DNA from: Trichopria drosophilae
Lineage: Eukaryota > Arthropoda > Insecta > Hymenoptera > Diapriidae
Direction of reading: 5' to 3'
NCBI GenBank assembly: GCA_030407085.1
Contig: CM059582.1
Coordinates: 202,910,001-202,974,000, forward strand
Length of the DNA stretch: 64,000 bases
Shown piece after piece: positions 1 through 12,435 of the stretch. Within the stretch, counting starts at the first letter, position 1. Every line of letters starts with the position of its first letter. The position numbers were made by a program, and so were the translations under genes. Below the pieces are notes generated by a model. That model did no database searches and was not told where the DNA came from. It worked only from the letters and a program-made list of their open reading frames with translations.

Positions 1-2377
1 TCAATATTCTCGTGCAGTTAGGTCAATACAGCATTACATAAAATGTATAAGATAAGTGTAAACCTTGGAGTTGTAAATAAAATATCAACACTAAACAAAA
101 TTCTTGGAACTATATCTTCGAGATATGGAAGCGTATATATTTGATTATTTAATTCCAAATATTTTATGTGTCATCACAGCCTGGAAATTATTATACTCAA
201 ATTTACATGCATTAAATAATTTGGTAAACAAACGTTTTTGTTTACGTGCAACAGTATAATATAATTTACTGCAATTCAGATCAGAATGCAACGCTGAATT
301 AGAATGATAATAAGAAAGTTATAGGGCAGTTACTAATTATATAAGTACGTATGTTACTAATTTAGAGTTTGCTAATTAAATTTATGATAATCGGGACAAT
401 ATACATGCTAAATATTAATAAGTGCACAACTTTTTTTTATAAAAAAATAGGTTGAAAATTTGATTGATTGTAGTTCACGAAATCAAATTTACAGAAATTT
501 AAAAAATTTCTTTGATTTATTTTACCTTTTGGAGGCATTTTTAAAAATATTTACATATTAATACATATAAAAAATATAAAAAATACCGTTTTTAAAAGAG
601 ATTGCTGCTTTAATTAATTATAAAAATATAATAGTAATATAAATAAAAAGTAAAATTGCCTTTAAATTTTGTCTAAAATTTCTCATATACAAAATTTCTC
701 ATATACAAAATTTCTCGAATACAAAATTATAGTAATGCTATGAATATTATATTATCATGAACATACAACGTTATTATAATTTGGAAGAGTTGTAATTGAC
801 ATATGACATTACTTCCTATAAACATTGGAAAAGAGTCGAAATAAATTTTGAGAAAAATCTTGGACACGTAATATTTTGTTTACATTTTATTATCTTTTAC
901 TGCTGATATACCTGAATTAGATACAATATTTACGTCACTAAGTTTCTTGTAATTAACACAAATAACAATGATTATAAAGAATAACGTCATTCCGAAACAA
1001 TCAAAACATTAATAATTGATTATTTCACCACAGACGATGAATATTCATCTTAAACCAATATGCCTTTATTTCTAAATTTTGAATTTCTGTTTTAGTGCAA
1101 TTTAATGTTTGTTACATTAAATGTTTATTATATTATGTACCATCATGATATTAAGAAAGAAAATTTCTTAGGTGGAGTGAGAAAGCAAATTACATTTCCA
1201 TTTGATATATTTCTTTTATTAAAATTCGATTGTTTTCAAAAAGCAAACAATTACTAAAAAAACTCTTTTATAGCAAATAACATGAAAAATCTAAAATACT
1301 GGTTATTTTATATTTCCACTGTCATAGTCAAATTTGGATAATTTTTCGTAAAAGAGCTTGTAATTGTTTTTAAGTTGAAGGAAAAATCATTTTCGTCTGA
1401 CGAATATTAACGGAGATTCACACGAATGTATCTGGAAAGTAGGTGGCCCCTGGATTATACTATATTACATGTATTTCAGGGGCTTTCATTGTAGAGAGAT
1501 TGAAAAAAAAGGATTGTTTTGGTCACTTAAATGATTTTCTCCACAGATCTTAATATACCAGTTATTTTACACTGAAAAAAGGATGTCTTTGACATCTCTT
1601 TTTAAAATTTTAACACGGGCAAAGTTTTTCAAAAATTGAAACGAAAAATATTTTTCAACAAAAAGTCCCCAAAGAGTTTTATGCAAACCCAACAATTTTG
1701 AAAAACTAATAAGCCATATTTCCTTCGCCATTTTGTATTTTGAAAAACTGATTTCGAATTCCAAATTTTCTAAACTGAAACCCTTTAGATACTAATTTTC
1801 ATTACAAAAACCATTAAAATTTCTTCATCCCACTTTTGGTTCAAAAAGAAAAAATATTTCCAGTGCATTAAAAATAAAATGTTAAATTGGAGAGTAAAAT
1901 TAAGGAAGGTTCTATTACTGCATTGTGATATACACCTGCAATGTATATAGTACTCTGAGAAATCACTTTTGCTTGGCACTGCATCACGCTTGAAAACAGT
2001 GCTCGTTTACGTTGAAAAGAGGTATATCTAATGTCATAAATGTCAGGAAGATTTCTTTGTTGACGGTTGCGGGTTGTAATTAACCTTTACTACCTGATCA
2101 ATAGCGTTGTAAATTTAACTAACGTTTCAAAACAGAACGAAATTTGCAAAATTACTTTCACGCAACATAAATTCTTGAACAATGAAAATTAATACTGCTT
2201 ACAATAACATAAAGACTAATGTAATGCAAGGCCTTTATAACGATCCATTTTAAAAAGTTCTTCTTGTGAAAAATTATTCATAATATGTTAAATAATGAAT
2301 AAGAACCTACACTGAACAATATGTACTTTGTTAATCCCGTAATTTTTAAATGAGCTGGTTTTTTATGTTGAATTTAA
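1..2377. other. AT-rich noncoding stretch
   Basis: Stops are frequent in all frames and I recognise no gene, tRNA or element apart from the small tandem repeat at 675-728. Short ORFs on the minus strand (1567-1764 and 1785-1979) are rich in Phe, Lys and Ile, as expected from AT-rich noncoding DNA. The stretch may be intergenic or intronic; nothing in it decides between the two. Confidence 0.6.
675..728. repeat. Short tandem repeat, 16-bp unit
   Basis: Three full units of AAAATTTCTCATATAC follow one another (675-690, 691-706, 707-722), the third with one changed base (CGAATAC for CATATAC), and a fourth begins at 723. The period of exactly 16 bp is the one seen in the foldback-end arrays elsewhere in the window, but this array has no inverted partner nearby. 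Confidence 0.85.
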
Positions 2378-3040
2378 GGGTGTACTTCTGAAAACGCCCC
2401 CTAATCGATTTTGATGTAGATTGGTATACTTACGTATTTTTGGATGCTGGTTACGAAAATGATAATGAAAATTGGCGCAAATTTTATTTTCGTAGTGAAA
2501 ACCGTAAACAACCCAGCAGACTTTATGGTTTTTCGCAAGTACCGCGTAAGTAAAGACTCAAAATTTCGAAAAATTCTTTAAATAAAAGTCGTAGATATGT
2601 TAAAAATGCACATGTTATTTGCAGTTTCCCGCCAAAATCGATAGTTTTTGAGAAATATCGACGATTTTCTATGTCTTCGTTTTTCGAAATTTTGAGTATT
2701 TTACGAGATAATTGCAAAAAAACGTAAATGATGGTGGTTTTTTAAGGTTTTTTTTGTAATTATCTCAAAAACTATCGATTTTGGCGGCAAAATGCATATA
2801 ACATAAAATGTGCATTTTTATCATATCTACAACTTTTATTTCAAGAATTTTTCGAAATTTTGAGTTTTTTACGCGATACTTGCCGAAAACTATAAACTAT
2901 GGTGGTTTTTTAATGGTTTTCTCGACGAAAATAAAATTGGCGCCAATTTTCATTATCATTTTCGTAATCAGCATCCCAAAATACGTAAGTATACCAATGT
3001 ACATTAAAATTGGTTGCGGGGCGTTTTCGGAAGTTTATCC
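2378..3040. mobile_element. Foldback-type inverted repeat, arms about 280 bp
   Basis: The left arm (2378-2656) reappears as its reverse complement at 2761-3040 with high identity. Shared landmarks are GAAAACGCCCC near both outer ends, ATTGGTATACTTACGTATTT, GAAAATGATAATGAAAATTG, and CGCCAAAATCGATAG at the inner ends. The loop (2657-2760) repeats part of the right arm in direct orientation: TTCGAAATTTTGAGT followed by TGGTGGTTTTTTAA occurs at about 2687-2745 and again at about 2851-2915, so the arms look built from a partly duplicated module. No transposase can be read, and the two 60-100-codon ORFs inside are shadows of the repeat. It is probably a non-autonomous foldback or MITE-like element; I see no clear target-site duplication, so superfamily is unknown. 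Confidence 0.85.
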
Positions 3041-3553
3041 TCATAGTTTCATTTGATGTATTTTTACTAACATTCTAAATTATTAAAATAATAAAATACC
3101 GATGAGATTCGTCATCATGAAAACAGCATTTAATTGTTTTCGCAATTTTTTTTTGTCAAATATTATCACAAATCGCTTTAGTCGGCGTAGAAAGAAACAA
3201 GTAAACAACCATTATCATGTTATAATTGAAATTCGTCGAAGTTTTGTGATTTGCAAATTTTCGAATATGTAATGTCATCGAATAATATTTTACAATTATT
3301 TGTTTATATTATAAAACCATCGTATCTCTTGCACCGTTAGTAAAAGTAAGTAAATATATATTATAATAATGAAATGTTAAAAAAGTCACGTATATGAATA
3401 GAATTAATAAACCTGCATTGACTTTAATTTTAAAAATTTGTTCTAATTTTATATTTATATTTCTGTAATTAACATTTTTAAATTCATGTTTTCAATTTTT
3501 TTTGCGTAAAGAGGTCTTACGCCCTAATTACTTGGAATGAACATACAAACTAG
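3041..3553. other. AT-rich spacer, nothing recognised
   Basis: Sequence between two inverted-repeat elements. It has no convincing ORF, repeat or RNA motif. Confidence 0.5.
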
Positions 3554-4014
3554 CCCTCAAGCAGGAAAAAGTGACCCAAAAGGATCCAAAATCGGCTTTG
3601 AGAGGTTATTTCTACATCCTTTGTAGGTTCAAAATTGTGAGTTCAAAGTAGATTCCAAAATATGAGTAAAACGTGAAAATGAGTGTGGGTCGAAAAACCG
3701 ACAAATCAAAAAACTGAAAGTAAAAAAACTGAAAATAAAAAAACCGATAATCGAAAAGCCGACAGTAAACAAACCGACACTTGACTGTCCGCTTGTCGAT
3801 GTGCCTATTTTGTTATGTGGTCATTATGACACTCGGTTTTATATTATATTATTTTTGAAATTTCAGTCAGTAAAATGTAAAAATACAAACATCCTGAGAA
3901 AACGCGCAGCCGCGATTTTGTCCTTTACCGATTTTGAATCTACAAATGATATAGAAATAACCTCTCCAATCCGATTTTTGGTCCATTTTAATCAAATTGT
4001 GTCCCTCTTGAGGA
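3554..4014. mobile_element. Inverted-repeat element with internal 16-bp array
   Basis: The stretch 3554-3637 matches the reverse complement of 3927-4014. Both arms carry CCTCAAG at the outer end, AAAATCGG, GAGAGGTTATTTCTA and TTTGTAG in that order. Between the arms lie the tandem array at 3690-3785 and an AT-rich core. ORFs predicted here (3801-4031 on plus, 3867-4076 on minus) overlap the right arm on opposite strands and do not look like genes. I read it as a non-autonomous DNA element of the same general design as those at 41064 and 46262; the outer limits are approximate. Confidence 0.7.
3690..3785 (+). repeat. Tandem array, period about 16 bp (AAACYGA unit)
   Basis: Six degenerate units in a row share AAAACCGAC or AAAACTGAA followed by an A/T-rich half, for example AAAACTGAAAATAAAA and CCGACAGTAAACAAA. 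The period stays near 16 bp. The unit can be aligned with those at 40900-41004 (AAACTGAACATTTGAC) and 46290-46480 (AAACTCAACATTTAAC). The array lies inside the inverted-repeat element 3554-4014. Confidence 0.75.
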
Positions 4015-4214
4015 CCGGTGTGAATAAGTAACCTCTCAACATGTGAGCTTACTCTCTCTCTTTTTATGGAGTTCAAAATTACCTTGAATTGAGTGCAAAT
4101 TTACTCTTAAAGAGTCTCTGCTTTTCTCAATTTTCACGATGTAATGAGGGAATTTGTACTATAAGAAATATGTACAGTAAATAATTACGTACCATGATCA
4201 AAAGAAACATTTAT

Positions 4215-4292
4215 CCGCCCGGTGACGGCCATCTTTATCAGACCGGGCGGCAATCGAGCACTTTCCGCCCTCATTTACGAGCGGAAAGATGG
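4215..4292. other. Pair of GC-rich hairpins
   Basis: Two perfect stems stand side by side in AT-rich surroundings. CCGCCCGGT (4215-4223) pairs with ACCGGGCGG (4242-4250), and CTTTCCGC (4261-4268) pairs with GCGGAAAG (4281-4288). A further complementarity, CCATCTT (4229-4235) with AAGATGG (4286-4292), crosses them and would allow an alternative fold. It could be a worn MITE or a structured RNA or DNA element; no family is recognised. Confidence 0.6.
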
Positions 4293-4383
4293 ACTTTTCA
4301 TGCTGGTGTGACAAAAATTATATTAATTTAAGATGTCATAGAAATTTCGAACTAAAAATGTGTTGAATGATGTTGAATTCTAG

Positions 4384-4405
4384 ATATATATATATATATA
4401 TATAT
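4384..4405. repeat. (AT)n microsatellite
   Basis: An uninterrupted run of eleven AT dinucleotides. Confidence 0.95.
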
Positions 4406-7400
4406 GACATATTTGTTTTTAGTTTGCCATTGAATTACGCAATGTTATCATTAATCGACGTGAATAATTCAATAGTTCCTTATTTAGAGGTGAACTCGCT
4501 ATTGATTACTTTTAATTCGACTTATTTCTTGACCTAGGACACATTCCAATGCGTAAAGGTCACAAGCAACAAAATTTCATAGAAACACTAAAGTAATTTC
4601 CATTATTTAGGTACGACGAATTTCTATTTTTGTTTATAGTGTATGTCATGTTCCGGAAAATTTTCAAGATTAAATGAAATGAATTTTCATAATTCTGCAA
4701 GAAATACAAATTAGTCACATTATTGGCTCACTGCGATTAAAGAGAATGATGCTGCAGAGATAATTCCACAGATTAATTAAATGGAGATGAGTTGTAAAGT
4801 TTGAGTGTAAAAAAGTGCAGTTCATGAATGATATTTGTTAGTATACGTACACTATCAGTGATAAGCTTGAAAGTATTTCACTTTCAATTTCATAACGTTT
4901 ACAATAATAATAGACTTTACGGATTGTGAGCCTAGAAATTTTCTCACGTTACGCCAACACAAGAATAAACAAGTTTTACTATTATATAATTTCTATAAAA
5001 TTGTGCTTTCATATATTTTCATGCACATATTTTCTTTTTCTATCATAATAAAGTTGTAAACGAGACGACTAAAAATAAGTCTCTCAAATAAGCCGCTTTG
5101 ATAGCTGTTTCAGTGTTTTTTCATTTTTGTAGACTTTAAAAAATATATAACATTTGACCTGTTAAATAAACAAAGATTATTATTACATAACTCGAATAAT
5201 ACTAGTAGTGTACGCATTTTTATTAAATAATTAAATAGAGACATTTAAATTTGTAGTGTTTAATTTAATCACCCAAGTGCAAAGTTGTTTTCAAGCGGTG
5301 CAAATAGCCATATTTAGGTAAAAATTATTCATGTAACGACTTAAAGGGAGCAACAATATAAACGAAGAAATAACACAAAATACAATAATTTCTTCTTTTT
5401 TTGTTTTTTGTTTTGCAATAGCGTCCCCTAGCCACTTGAAAACAGTGACATGCACTTAAAAATATAGCAAAGAAAAAATTGCAATCGGTTTTGGGGATTT
5501 TCAAATTGTATAAATGGCGGGCAACTAAAAAAATTAGTATATTACCCAACAAGGGCGCAATTATCGACATTCCGACATTTCGCTCGTGTTCCATACGATA
5601 TTTTTTAAGAAGACATAACGATTTTCGATGCGAGGGGCCCAAATAATGTCGTTTTTCAAAACATTATAATTTTTTCCGCTAAAATGGCACGGTAATTTAA
5701 AATGTGTAGTTTATGTAAAGAAAATATTTTTATGTAAAGAAAATATTCATGCAATATTTTTTAGAAAACTTGAAACACACTTTTTTTTAATGATTCGTTG
5801 TAAATAAATTTATTTTTTATGAAAATTTAGTTTCCTTTATGTTTGCCCTTATATTTTAATTCAGAACATAGGCCCTTCTTGAGAAGTACATCCTTTGAAA
5901 GTACAATAGTAAACGATACTATATAAAAAAAAATTTACGACCTTTAATGAAAAAACACATTTTCTTTTTTGTCCGGAAGGAATAAAACACAAGGCAGTAT
6001 CTAACACAATATAATGTAGTTTTATTTTGTTTATTTTGTCAACCAAAACTATTGGATGATATTTTTCAATATTTTCTTCATATAAACAAATTTTGTTTGC
6101 CTATCAATTTTATTAAATACGTCTTACATACGTCTTGACAGTTTCCTAAATATTAAAAGTATCGTGGAATTACTCATATTCATTTCATAAATTAAAGGTT
6201 GTCTCAGAATTTATACGATAATTCGTAAATTTCTATCTTTATTTGCGTTTTTTTGCGTCTCTTCACATTCAAATCTGCAAATTGTGAATGTTTGGTCGTT
6301 AAAGGGTTAAATAATAATGAATGACTATTGCGACATTTTTCTAATTTAAAAAAATGCTAAATTCTAGAAACTCTGATGTGTGACATAATTTATAAAACTG
6401 GTCACTATAAAGTGCATAATGATATCAGATGTTATGTCATCTGCATCTATGTACTACCATTAATGACATTGTATATTTCACACAATGATATCTGCAATTT
6501 AAGTCTATAACTAACTAAAATAAATAAACAGGATACGTCACGTAAAAAACAATAGAAAGTTTTTGTTCGATAAACCAATAACTAAATTAACTAGCATAGA
6601 TAGCAAAAATGAATTGTCCATTTAAACACAGATTAACAGTAACATAAGGTGTAAATTACGATAAAATGCTATGATAAGAAATTTCGAATTTTTCCAATGA
6701 CAATTAAAAACGAAGTTATCTCTATGCTGCCTACTTTTTTACCTTACCTTATTTAGCAATTTTTACCTTAAATTACAGATATAGTGCCATTCAGCACGTA
6801 GTATTAAAGTGTTTATATTGATTTATCTAATACTAGAATATACTAATAGTGCCATTCTGCGTATAAACATTATCTTGTCACTTCATTAATAACATTTTTT
6901 AGTATTTGTTTATAAAATGATTTGCATTATTTTGTTATTATAATGTAGTTGATATAAAGTTCGATTTAACGTATTAAAAGAACTTATATGTATTGTTAAT
7001 TATTGTAAATATAACTAATTTTTGGGTTAAATTTTACAAAATTTTAGATTAGATGTGACATTTGACATATTTGCATTGCATTATATTTGTGTATTATTTT
7101 ATTGCACATTTTTTAAACAGATTTTAGCATTACTCTAATACTTCTACTGAACAATGAAAAGTAGAAAATTACTAGTTTGCAAACTATAAATATTATTTGC
7201 AGAAAATTATGCAATGCGAAATATGAGAGGGATTGGCATAATACTTGCTCAACAAGTTTTTACTTATAAGTTAAACAATCTGAAGGAAATTGAAGATAAT
7301 TTTCCAAGGATGTGATGTGTCGTTTTTTCCATTATGCATTGTATGAAGTATTAAAAATTTAAATATTTAAAAATAATTAATTTTTTATTTTGAGGTTATT

Positions 7401-7622
7401 TTAAATGCATGTCACAATGTAAATTTCAAATGATTTAGAATCTTTACTGAATTATTCTACCAATATATTCAAACAATCATCTCTTATTTTCTGGGAGAGA
7501 GCATTTACTCTTTAAGCTTATTAAAGAATGACTTTGAGGTAGCTAAAGTGTCTCAGTCGATTACGTCAATTACTAACTTAAAATACAAGAAATTAAATGT
7601 ATTTTCTAGTCCAGATCTATTC
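4406..7622. other. AT-rich noncoding stretch
   Basis: No gene is recognised. A slightly GC-richer patch at about 5500-5640 yields a 105-codon minus-strand ORF (5325-5642) without any recognisable domain. A 17-bp direct repeat (TATGTAAAGAAAATATT) occurs at 5712-5728 and 5731-5747. The rest shows only simple A and T runs. Confidence 0.55.
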
Positions 7623-7747
7623 TAAAGTTATTTTACACGTTTTTTTTATAAATACATGACAAATTTCAGAGGAAATCGGTTGAGAAACGAATAGAAATTC
7701 CCATTGAATCATAAAAAAAGTGTAAAACAGTTTTAAAACAGTAATTC
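7623..7747. mobile_element. Decayed copy of the palindromic MITE at 26038
   Basis: Reading from CTAAAGTTATTTTACACG, the sequence follows the left arm of the element at 26038-26238: an ATGACAAATTTCAG-like block, then GAAATCGG and GAGAAACGA. It then jumps to the outer right arm (GTAAAACAGTTTTAAAACAG against CATAAAACAGCTTTAAAATAG). The central hairpin has been lost. A GTAATTC just outside the right end is shared by both copies. Confidence 0.6.
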
Positions 7748-10149
7748 ACCATTAAACATGTGCTTTTTAATAAAAATAAAATTTAGTTGCCCTTATGAGC
7801 CCAAAATTTAATTAATGTTTACTATTGCTTATTTTTAATTTTAATTTTTAAATATTTTGCTTAAAACTTATAGACACTACGAAAACCGTTATGGATTAAC
7901 TGACCTATAATCGGACAAAACGAAAAGCGAAAAAAGTAACGATCTGCAAACAGTTGAAGGCCGGAAATGGGTCTTTTCCGTTTTCTCCAAAAAAACACTT
8001 CTGATTGATAATAAAACAGTATATGTTTCCGAAAAACAAATTTCCAGGATTTTCTTTTGCCAGATGTTTAGACATTGGAATGTTTTTTGTCACCTCAAAC
8101 AATGTGATAGCGTTAATGTTTTGAATTTTAACGAAATATTTTCTACAACTAGTAGATATTTTTGTAAATAACATTATTTTGAAATAAGCAACTTTTTTGC
8201 ACATTTTTACAACGTATTTTAGTTCGATAAATATGTAAACGTATAGTAAAATTTCTCAATAATGCTTTATTTTAGTACTCTTTCATTCAGATTGATCAGA
8301 AGAAAAAGTGTATTACGATCACATAAAATCTAAATCAGAATCTTAGATCTGCTTTCATTTGACTTACTAATTAATATTTTACTTCCTGTCATTTTGATTA
8401 ATGACACTTCCAAGAAGGATTATTTTCAAAATTTCTATATAATAACAAAAATTAATTTGGTAATGTATATCAATCAAATTTATATTCATGAAGACATTTA
8501 TATTCATAAATGAAATAAATTTATATTTGTGAAAAAAATGTCTGTAGAATAGATGGATTAAAGTTGGATTTCAGTTTTTGAATAATATAAAATTCCTACC
8601 ACAATATTTCAATAATTATGTGTTTTAGCATGATATCTAAAAATGTAATACCGTTAAGAAACTTCTTCTTTACACTCAAAAAATGTTCAGTTAAATGGGT
8701 ATTGTTTATTTCAAGATAAAACCATTGAATTTTAAAAAATCGACGAACAAATTTGCATTTTTTTCACTTCAATTAAAAAAATAATCAGATTGGCTAATAT
8801 TTTACCAGTTTTTATTAACAGGCCTTTCATTAAAGAGTAATCAGAAACAGAATTTTCACGATAAAGGGTTAAACTAAGTTGTATCATAACTCTAATTAGA
8901 CAGTTATTCCATGAAACTCGATTGAAAAAGTGATAATAATTTATAGGTTGTGAAAGATTGATTCAGTGCAGGTTAATATTTTATTTAGTTAACAATTTTA
9001 ATAGTAATAAGTTAGATACGTTAAATAAAACATAACTCCATCATAAATTAGAATATATGACTTAGTACTTATTCTTATTCCAACTTCTGTTTACAATTTT
9101 ATCACAATAATGAAATTTTGAATGTACCAAATATGGAATAAAAAAAAAGATTTTACTATTAATTAATACAAATTATATCCATAATTTTTTTCATATAACT
9201 CGGATTTTAAAGGAAATGTTAACATCTTAAGATTCTATATAAGTGTTTACAAATAGTCCATAAATTGACAGATTTAAAACTCCTAAATTATGCATTTTGA
9301 CCCAGTTTGAGCGGTTAATTAGTTGATTTTAGGACGGAAACACATCCGCTTTTATCGTTATCTGACACAATGAGAAATCATTTAATGTTTTGTTTTGAAA
9401 CTATTATGAATGAGTAAAAAATAATGTTTACCCAGAAATATGTAATGAATAGCTGAATGAAAATTTTGTGAAACGTGAATCATTTCCGTTGTTACGATAT
9501 GTTGTCTTTAAATTGCATCCAGTAGTGTATTTTTTAGCGCATATTATACAGAAAGAAAATAATAATAAAGTAAAGTTTTTAACCTAAATGTGATGTCAAT
9601 AATATCTTAATCTCCGTATACTATACAATTAAAATTCAATCATTAGAATACTGCAATAAAGATGTTTAAGAAATTTTGCGTCAGTGAATTTTATCGATTT
9701 AAAATATGCCATCTTTAATTATACAACATCATTAGACTTTGTAGAAAATTACAATATGTAGATATTACTTTCATTATTCAAAGAATTGATTTCCTTTGTA
9801 TGTAAATTTCTACAATTCCTAATATTGTACAATTAAAGAAAAACAGAAAAATTTGTTGTCTTTTAAAAATTATTTGTTGGTATATTTAAAAATGTTCGAA
9901 ACATATAATAATTACAATAGCAGCTTGAATAAATGGACTATTCCTGACTAAGAATACCGTATAATATATTATTCGTCTTGTATACTAGATTTTTTATATA
10001 ATTTTTACTACTCCAAAAAGTTATTTGGTAACTTTCATCATACCAAAAATTATATTTACATACGATAAAAGAAATTTTGTCATAGGTAATGACAGCAAAA
10101 AGAAGCTTTAAAATTGTCTTATTTTCGTTGTCACTTCCTTGAGGTCAAC
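7748..10149. other. AT-rich noncoding stretch, nothing recognised
   Basis: Stops are dense in all frames. The 99-codon minus-strand ORF at 7905-8204 has no recognisable motif and overlaps a patch that may be an old repeat. No tRNA-like or inverted-repeat structure stands out. Confidence 0.5.
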
Positions 10150-10364
10150 GAACTAATCCGCACCACGTCGCCACAAGCTCCTCTCCCCCCCCCCCTCGCC
10201 TTAGTTCCAGTTTTCCCTTCCTCTTAATCGCGCCGTATTAACTGTTTGTAACAAGAGAAACGGACGAGAGGGGTAAGATTAATAAAGTTTGGGGAGTGGG
10301 AAAAATGGACTGACAAGAAGTGGGAGTCGCAAGGCGCTGTGGGCGACATCTTGCGGATTAGTTC
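10150..10364. mobile_element. MITE with perfect 13-bp terminal repeats (copy 1)
   Basis: The left end GAACTAATCCGCA (10150-10162) is the exact reverse complement of 10352-10364. The match continues inward as ACGTCGCC against ATGTCGCC, giving terminal repeats of about 24 bp. Inside, a C-rich left half (an 11-C run at 10185-10195) faces a G-rich right half. A second copy lies at 61043-61272. There is no coding capacity, and no clear target-site duplication can be seen, so the parent superfamily is unknown. Confidence 0.8.
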
Positions 10365-10908
10365 TTTCTTTAAAACTTAGCTCAAATAGATAACAGGAGA
10401 ATTGTGTGATGTCTCATTTTAAGGAAAGGTTTATGTAATTCTCGTGACACTTTGCAATATCTTCACAAGATTTCAAGCCTAAACATTAGCTGAATTTAAG
10501 GAGATTTAGATTTTTTCTACGTGGAAAGCTTAACTTTAAAAAATATTTTTTTCAAAACCTCCGATACGCATTGCAGAAATCAGTGTTGATGTTTCCGTAG
10601 AATAAAATTATTTGCATTTAATATTTCAATGCGGGGTAGATTATTTATATATTTGGTTAGTGTATATAAAAATGAAATGGAAATAAATGTATTTTGTTAA
10701 CTTACAAAATTGAATTAAATTTTATTTCCCTGAATCGCTGTATTGAATTTACTACGACGTAAAAATTCAATATATCTTTGATACATTTAATTACAATCCA
10801 AAAGTAAATAGTCGGTTTACTACCTTATTTGTTAAAAATCAACCACATATATGTATAGCAGAGAGAACATATATTCTGGACACATTTTAGTCCAGTCCCA
10901 GATGATTG

Positions 10909-10941
10909 ATTATGTTATGATTATGTTATGATTATGTTATA
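10909..10941. repeat. 11-bp tandem repeat, three units
   Basis: ATTATGTTATG occurs three times in a row (10909, 10920, 10931), the last ending in A instead of G. Confidence 0.9.
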
Positions 10942-11537
10942 ATAGCGAACTGAAAAAAAAGAGTAAAATTCTATAAACAAACAATTTAAAATATTTGTGT
11001 ACTAATAGACTATTAATTATATTATGAATTTTATCACTTTCAAAGCTTTAGTGAGTGTTAATAACACATAATTCGCTTAAAATGACACAATAAACATTAG
11101 AGAAACATGTTACCAACGAGAAGTTTATAATATCTGTGCTAATTACAACGTTAAGACGATATATTTAATGTATATAATTTTGCTAATGTCACATTAAATA
11201 ATAATTAAGGCACACGCCATATACTAAGTAAAATTAATCTAAGGAAAGAGGTACTGACAGGTCGCTAATTGATGAATCACTTTATTACATAAATCATTAT
11301 TTAACGACTTGCCTCCTGCGATAAATCGATTCGACGTTAAAAATAACAGCCATGATAAATAAACAAATAAAGTAACAATACAAAAATTGTATACATTCAT
11401 AAAAGCCTAAAATATTCTATACAGAAACTTTGTGTAGAATTTCGTGTTTCCAAGGCTTGTCAAATATTTCAGAAGAGTTCAGGATCGAACCCCTCAGAGC
11501 ACATGTTACTTCCCTTTATCAAAACATCACATTCAGG

Positions 11538-11575
11538 GTTAGTATAACTAGTAGGATTTCCCTACTACACTAACT
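11538..11575. other. Imperfect hairpin
   Basis: GTTAGTATAACTAGTAGG faces CCTACTACACTAAC across a short loop, so the 38-bp stretch can fold on itself. It may be a remnant of a palindromic element; no family is recognised. Confidence 0.5.
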
Positions 11576-12297
11576 CTCTAACTATACCAAACTTCCTGGA
11601 TGTATGATCGTTAAAAATAATTACAGAAAATAAGAAGAATTAAAATATGTTTTTTATTTATAGGTATATTAATAATAAAATTGAATCCATATTCTTTATG
11701 TATGGAGAAAACAATTATAAAAAATATTTTTATTTATAGCCCATAAATCCCACAGTGTGATTTAAAGTCGTGTAAATAATGTTACGGTCAATGATCTGAT
11801 GAAAAATAATAAATTTGTCTTCTGTCGAATTCGCAGCCCTTTTTAAACCGATTAAAATGATTAAATCCACCGGTTTATTTATGCAATCTTGAATGAAAAA
11901 TTATTTTAGTATAATTCAATTTTTAAATGTCATTTAATGAATTTATTCTTTTTGAAGAGCGCTACACGAAAGGCAGCCGTAACGTAAAATTTTCGCCTAT
12001 TCACTGGCCATAACACGTTATTACGTACTACTAATTTTAACAGTATTATTGTTTTAGTATACTGCGATATGAATCTTCTCTGAATTTTTAAAATTATGTG
12101 CAAAATGAAATAATAAAATGAAATACATAAATGTAGTTCATTTTATTAGATGAACATAAAAATGATAAATTTTATTGAACATTAAGAAAAATGAATCAAT
12201 TTTTCTGTCAACTTGCCGCCCCCCCTCTTTTTTTAAATGATAAATGGATTTAAAAAACCGTAAAAAATATTGAAATAAATGATGCGAATTTTCGAGC

Positions 12298-12435
12298 GGG
12301 CGCAAATCGCTCCGTAGAGCAATCGATTAGCAATCGAAAGGTCTAGGGTTCGAGTCTTGGCACAGCAAGTCTCTAAAGTTCGGTTCTCGTTTTTTTTTTT
12401 CAAAATAAAAAAAATTATTTAAAAAATCGTTAAAA
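12298..12435 (+). mobile_element. tRNA-Ala-derived SINE (copy 1)
   Basis: The head resembles tRNA-Ala: an A-box-like segment TCCGTAGAGCAATCG, an anticodon-loop region reading TTAGCA (AGC anticodon), AATCGAAAGGTC, and a B-box GGGTTCGAGTC. The 3' acceptor pairing is broken, so it is not a working tRNA. The body ends with AGTCTCTAAAGTTCGGTTC and a T run, then A/T-rich sequence with AAAAAATCG. A very similar AAAAAACCG segment lies just upstream at about 12253, either a target-site duplication or the tail of an older copy. The tail is shared with the copy at 21266. Confidence 0.75.

Larger units (their letters stand above)
10365..12297. other. AT-rich noncoding stretch
   Basis: No gene is recognised. 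It contains the tandem repeat at 10909 and the hairpin at 11538, which are listed separately. Confidence 0.5.

Noticed and set aside
3690..3785. Regular repeats as a possible CRISPR array
   Set aside because: The units are about 16 bp without unique spacers, lie in eukaryotic-looking DNA and belong to an inverted-repeat element.
11482..11493. GGATCGAACCCC as the B-box of a minus-strand tRNA or SINE
   Set aside because: The minus strand shows no A-box or cloverleaf at the right distance and no tail like the four SINE copies.
12298..12362. A functional tRNA-Ala gene
   Set aside because: The acceptor and D-arm pairings are broken and the SINE-type tail continues directly into a T run, as in the other copies.
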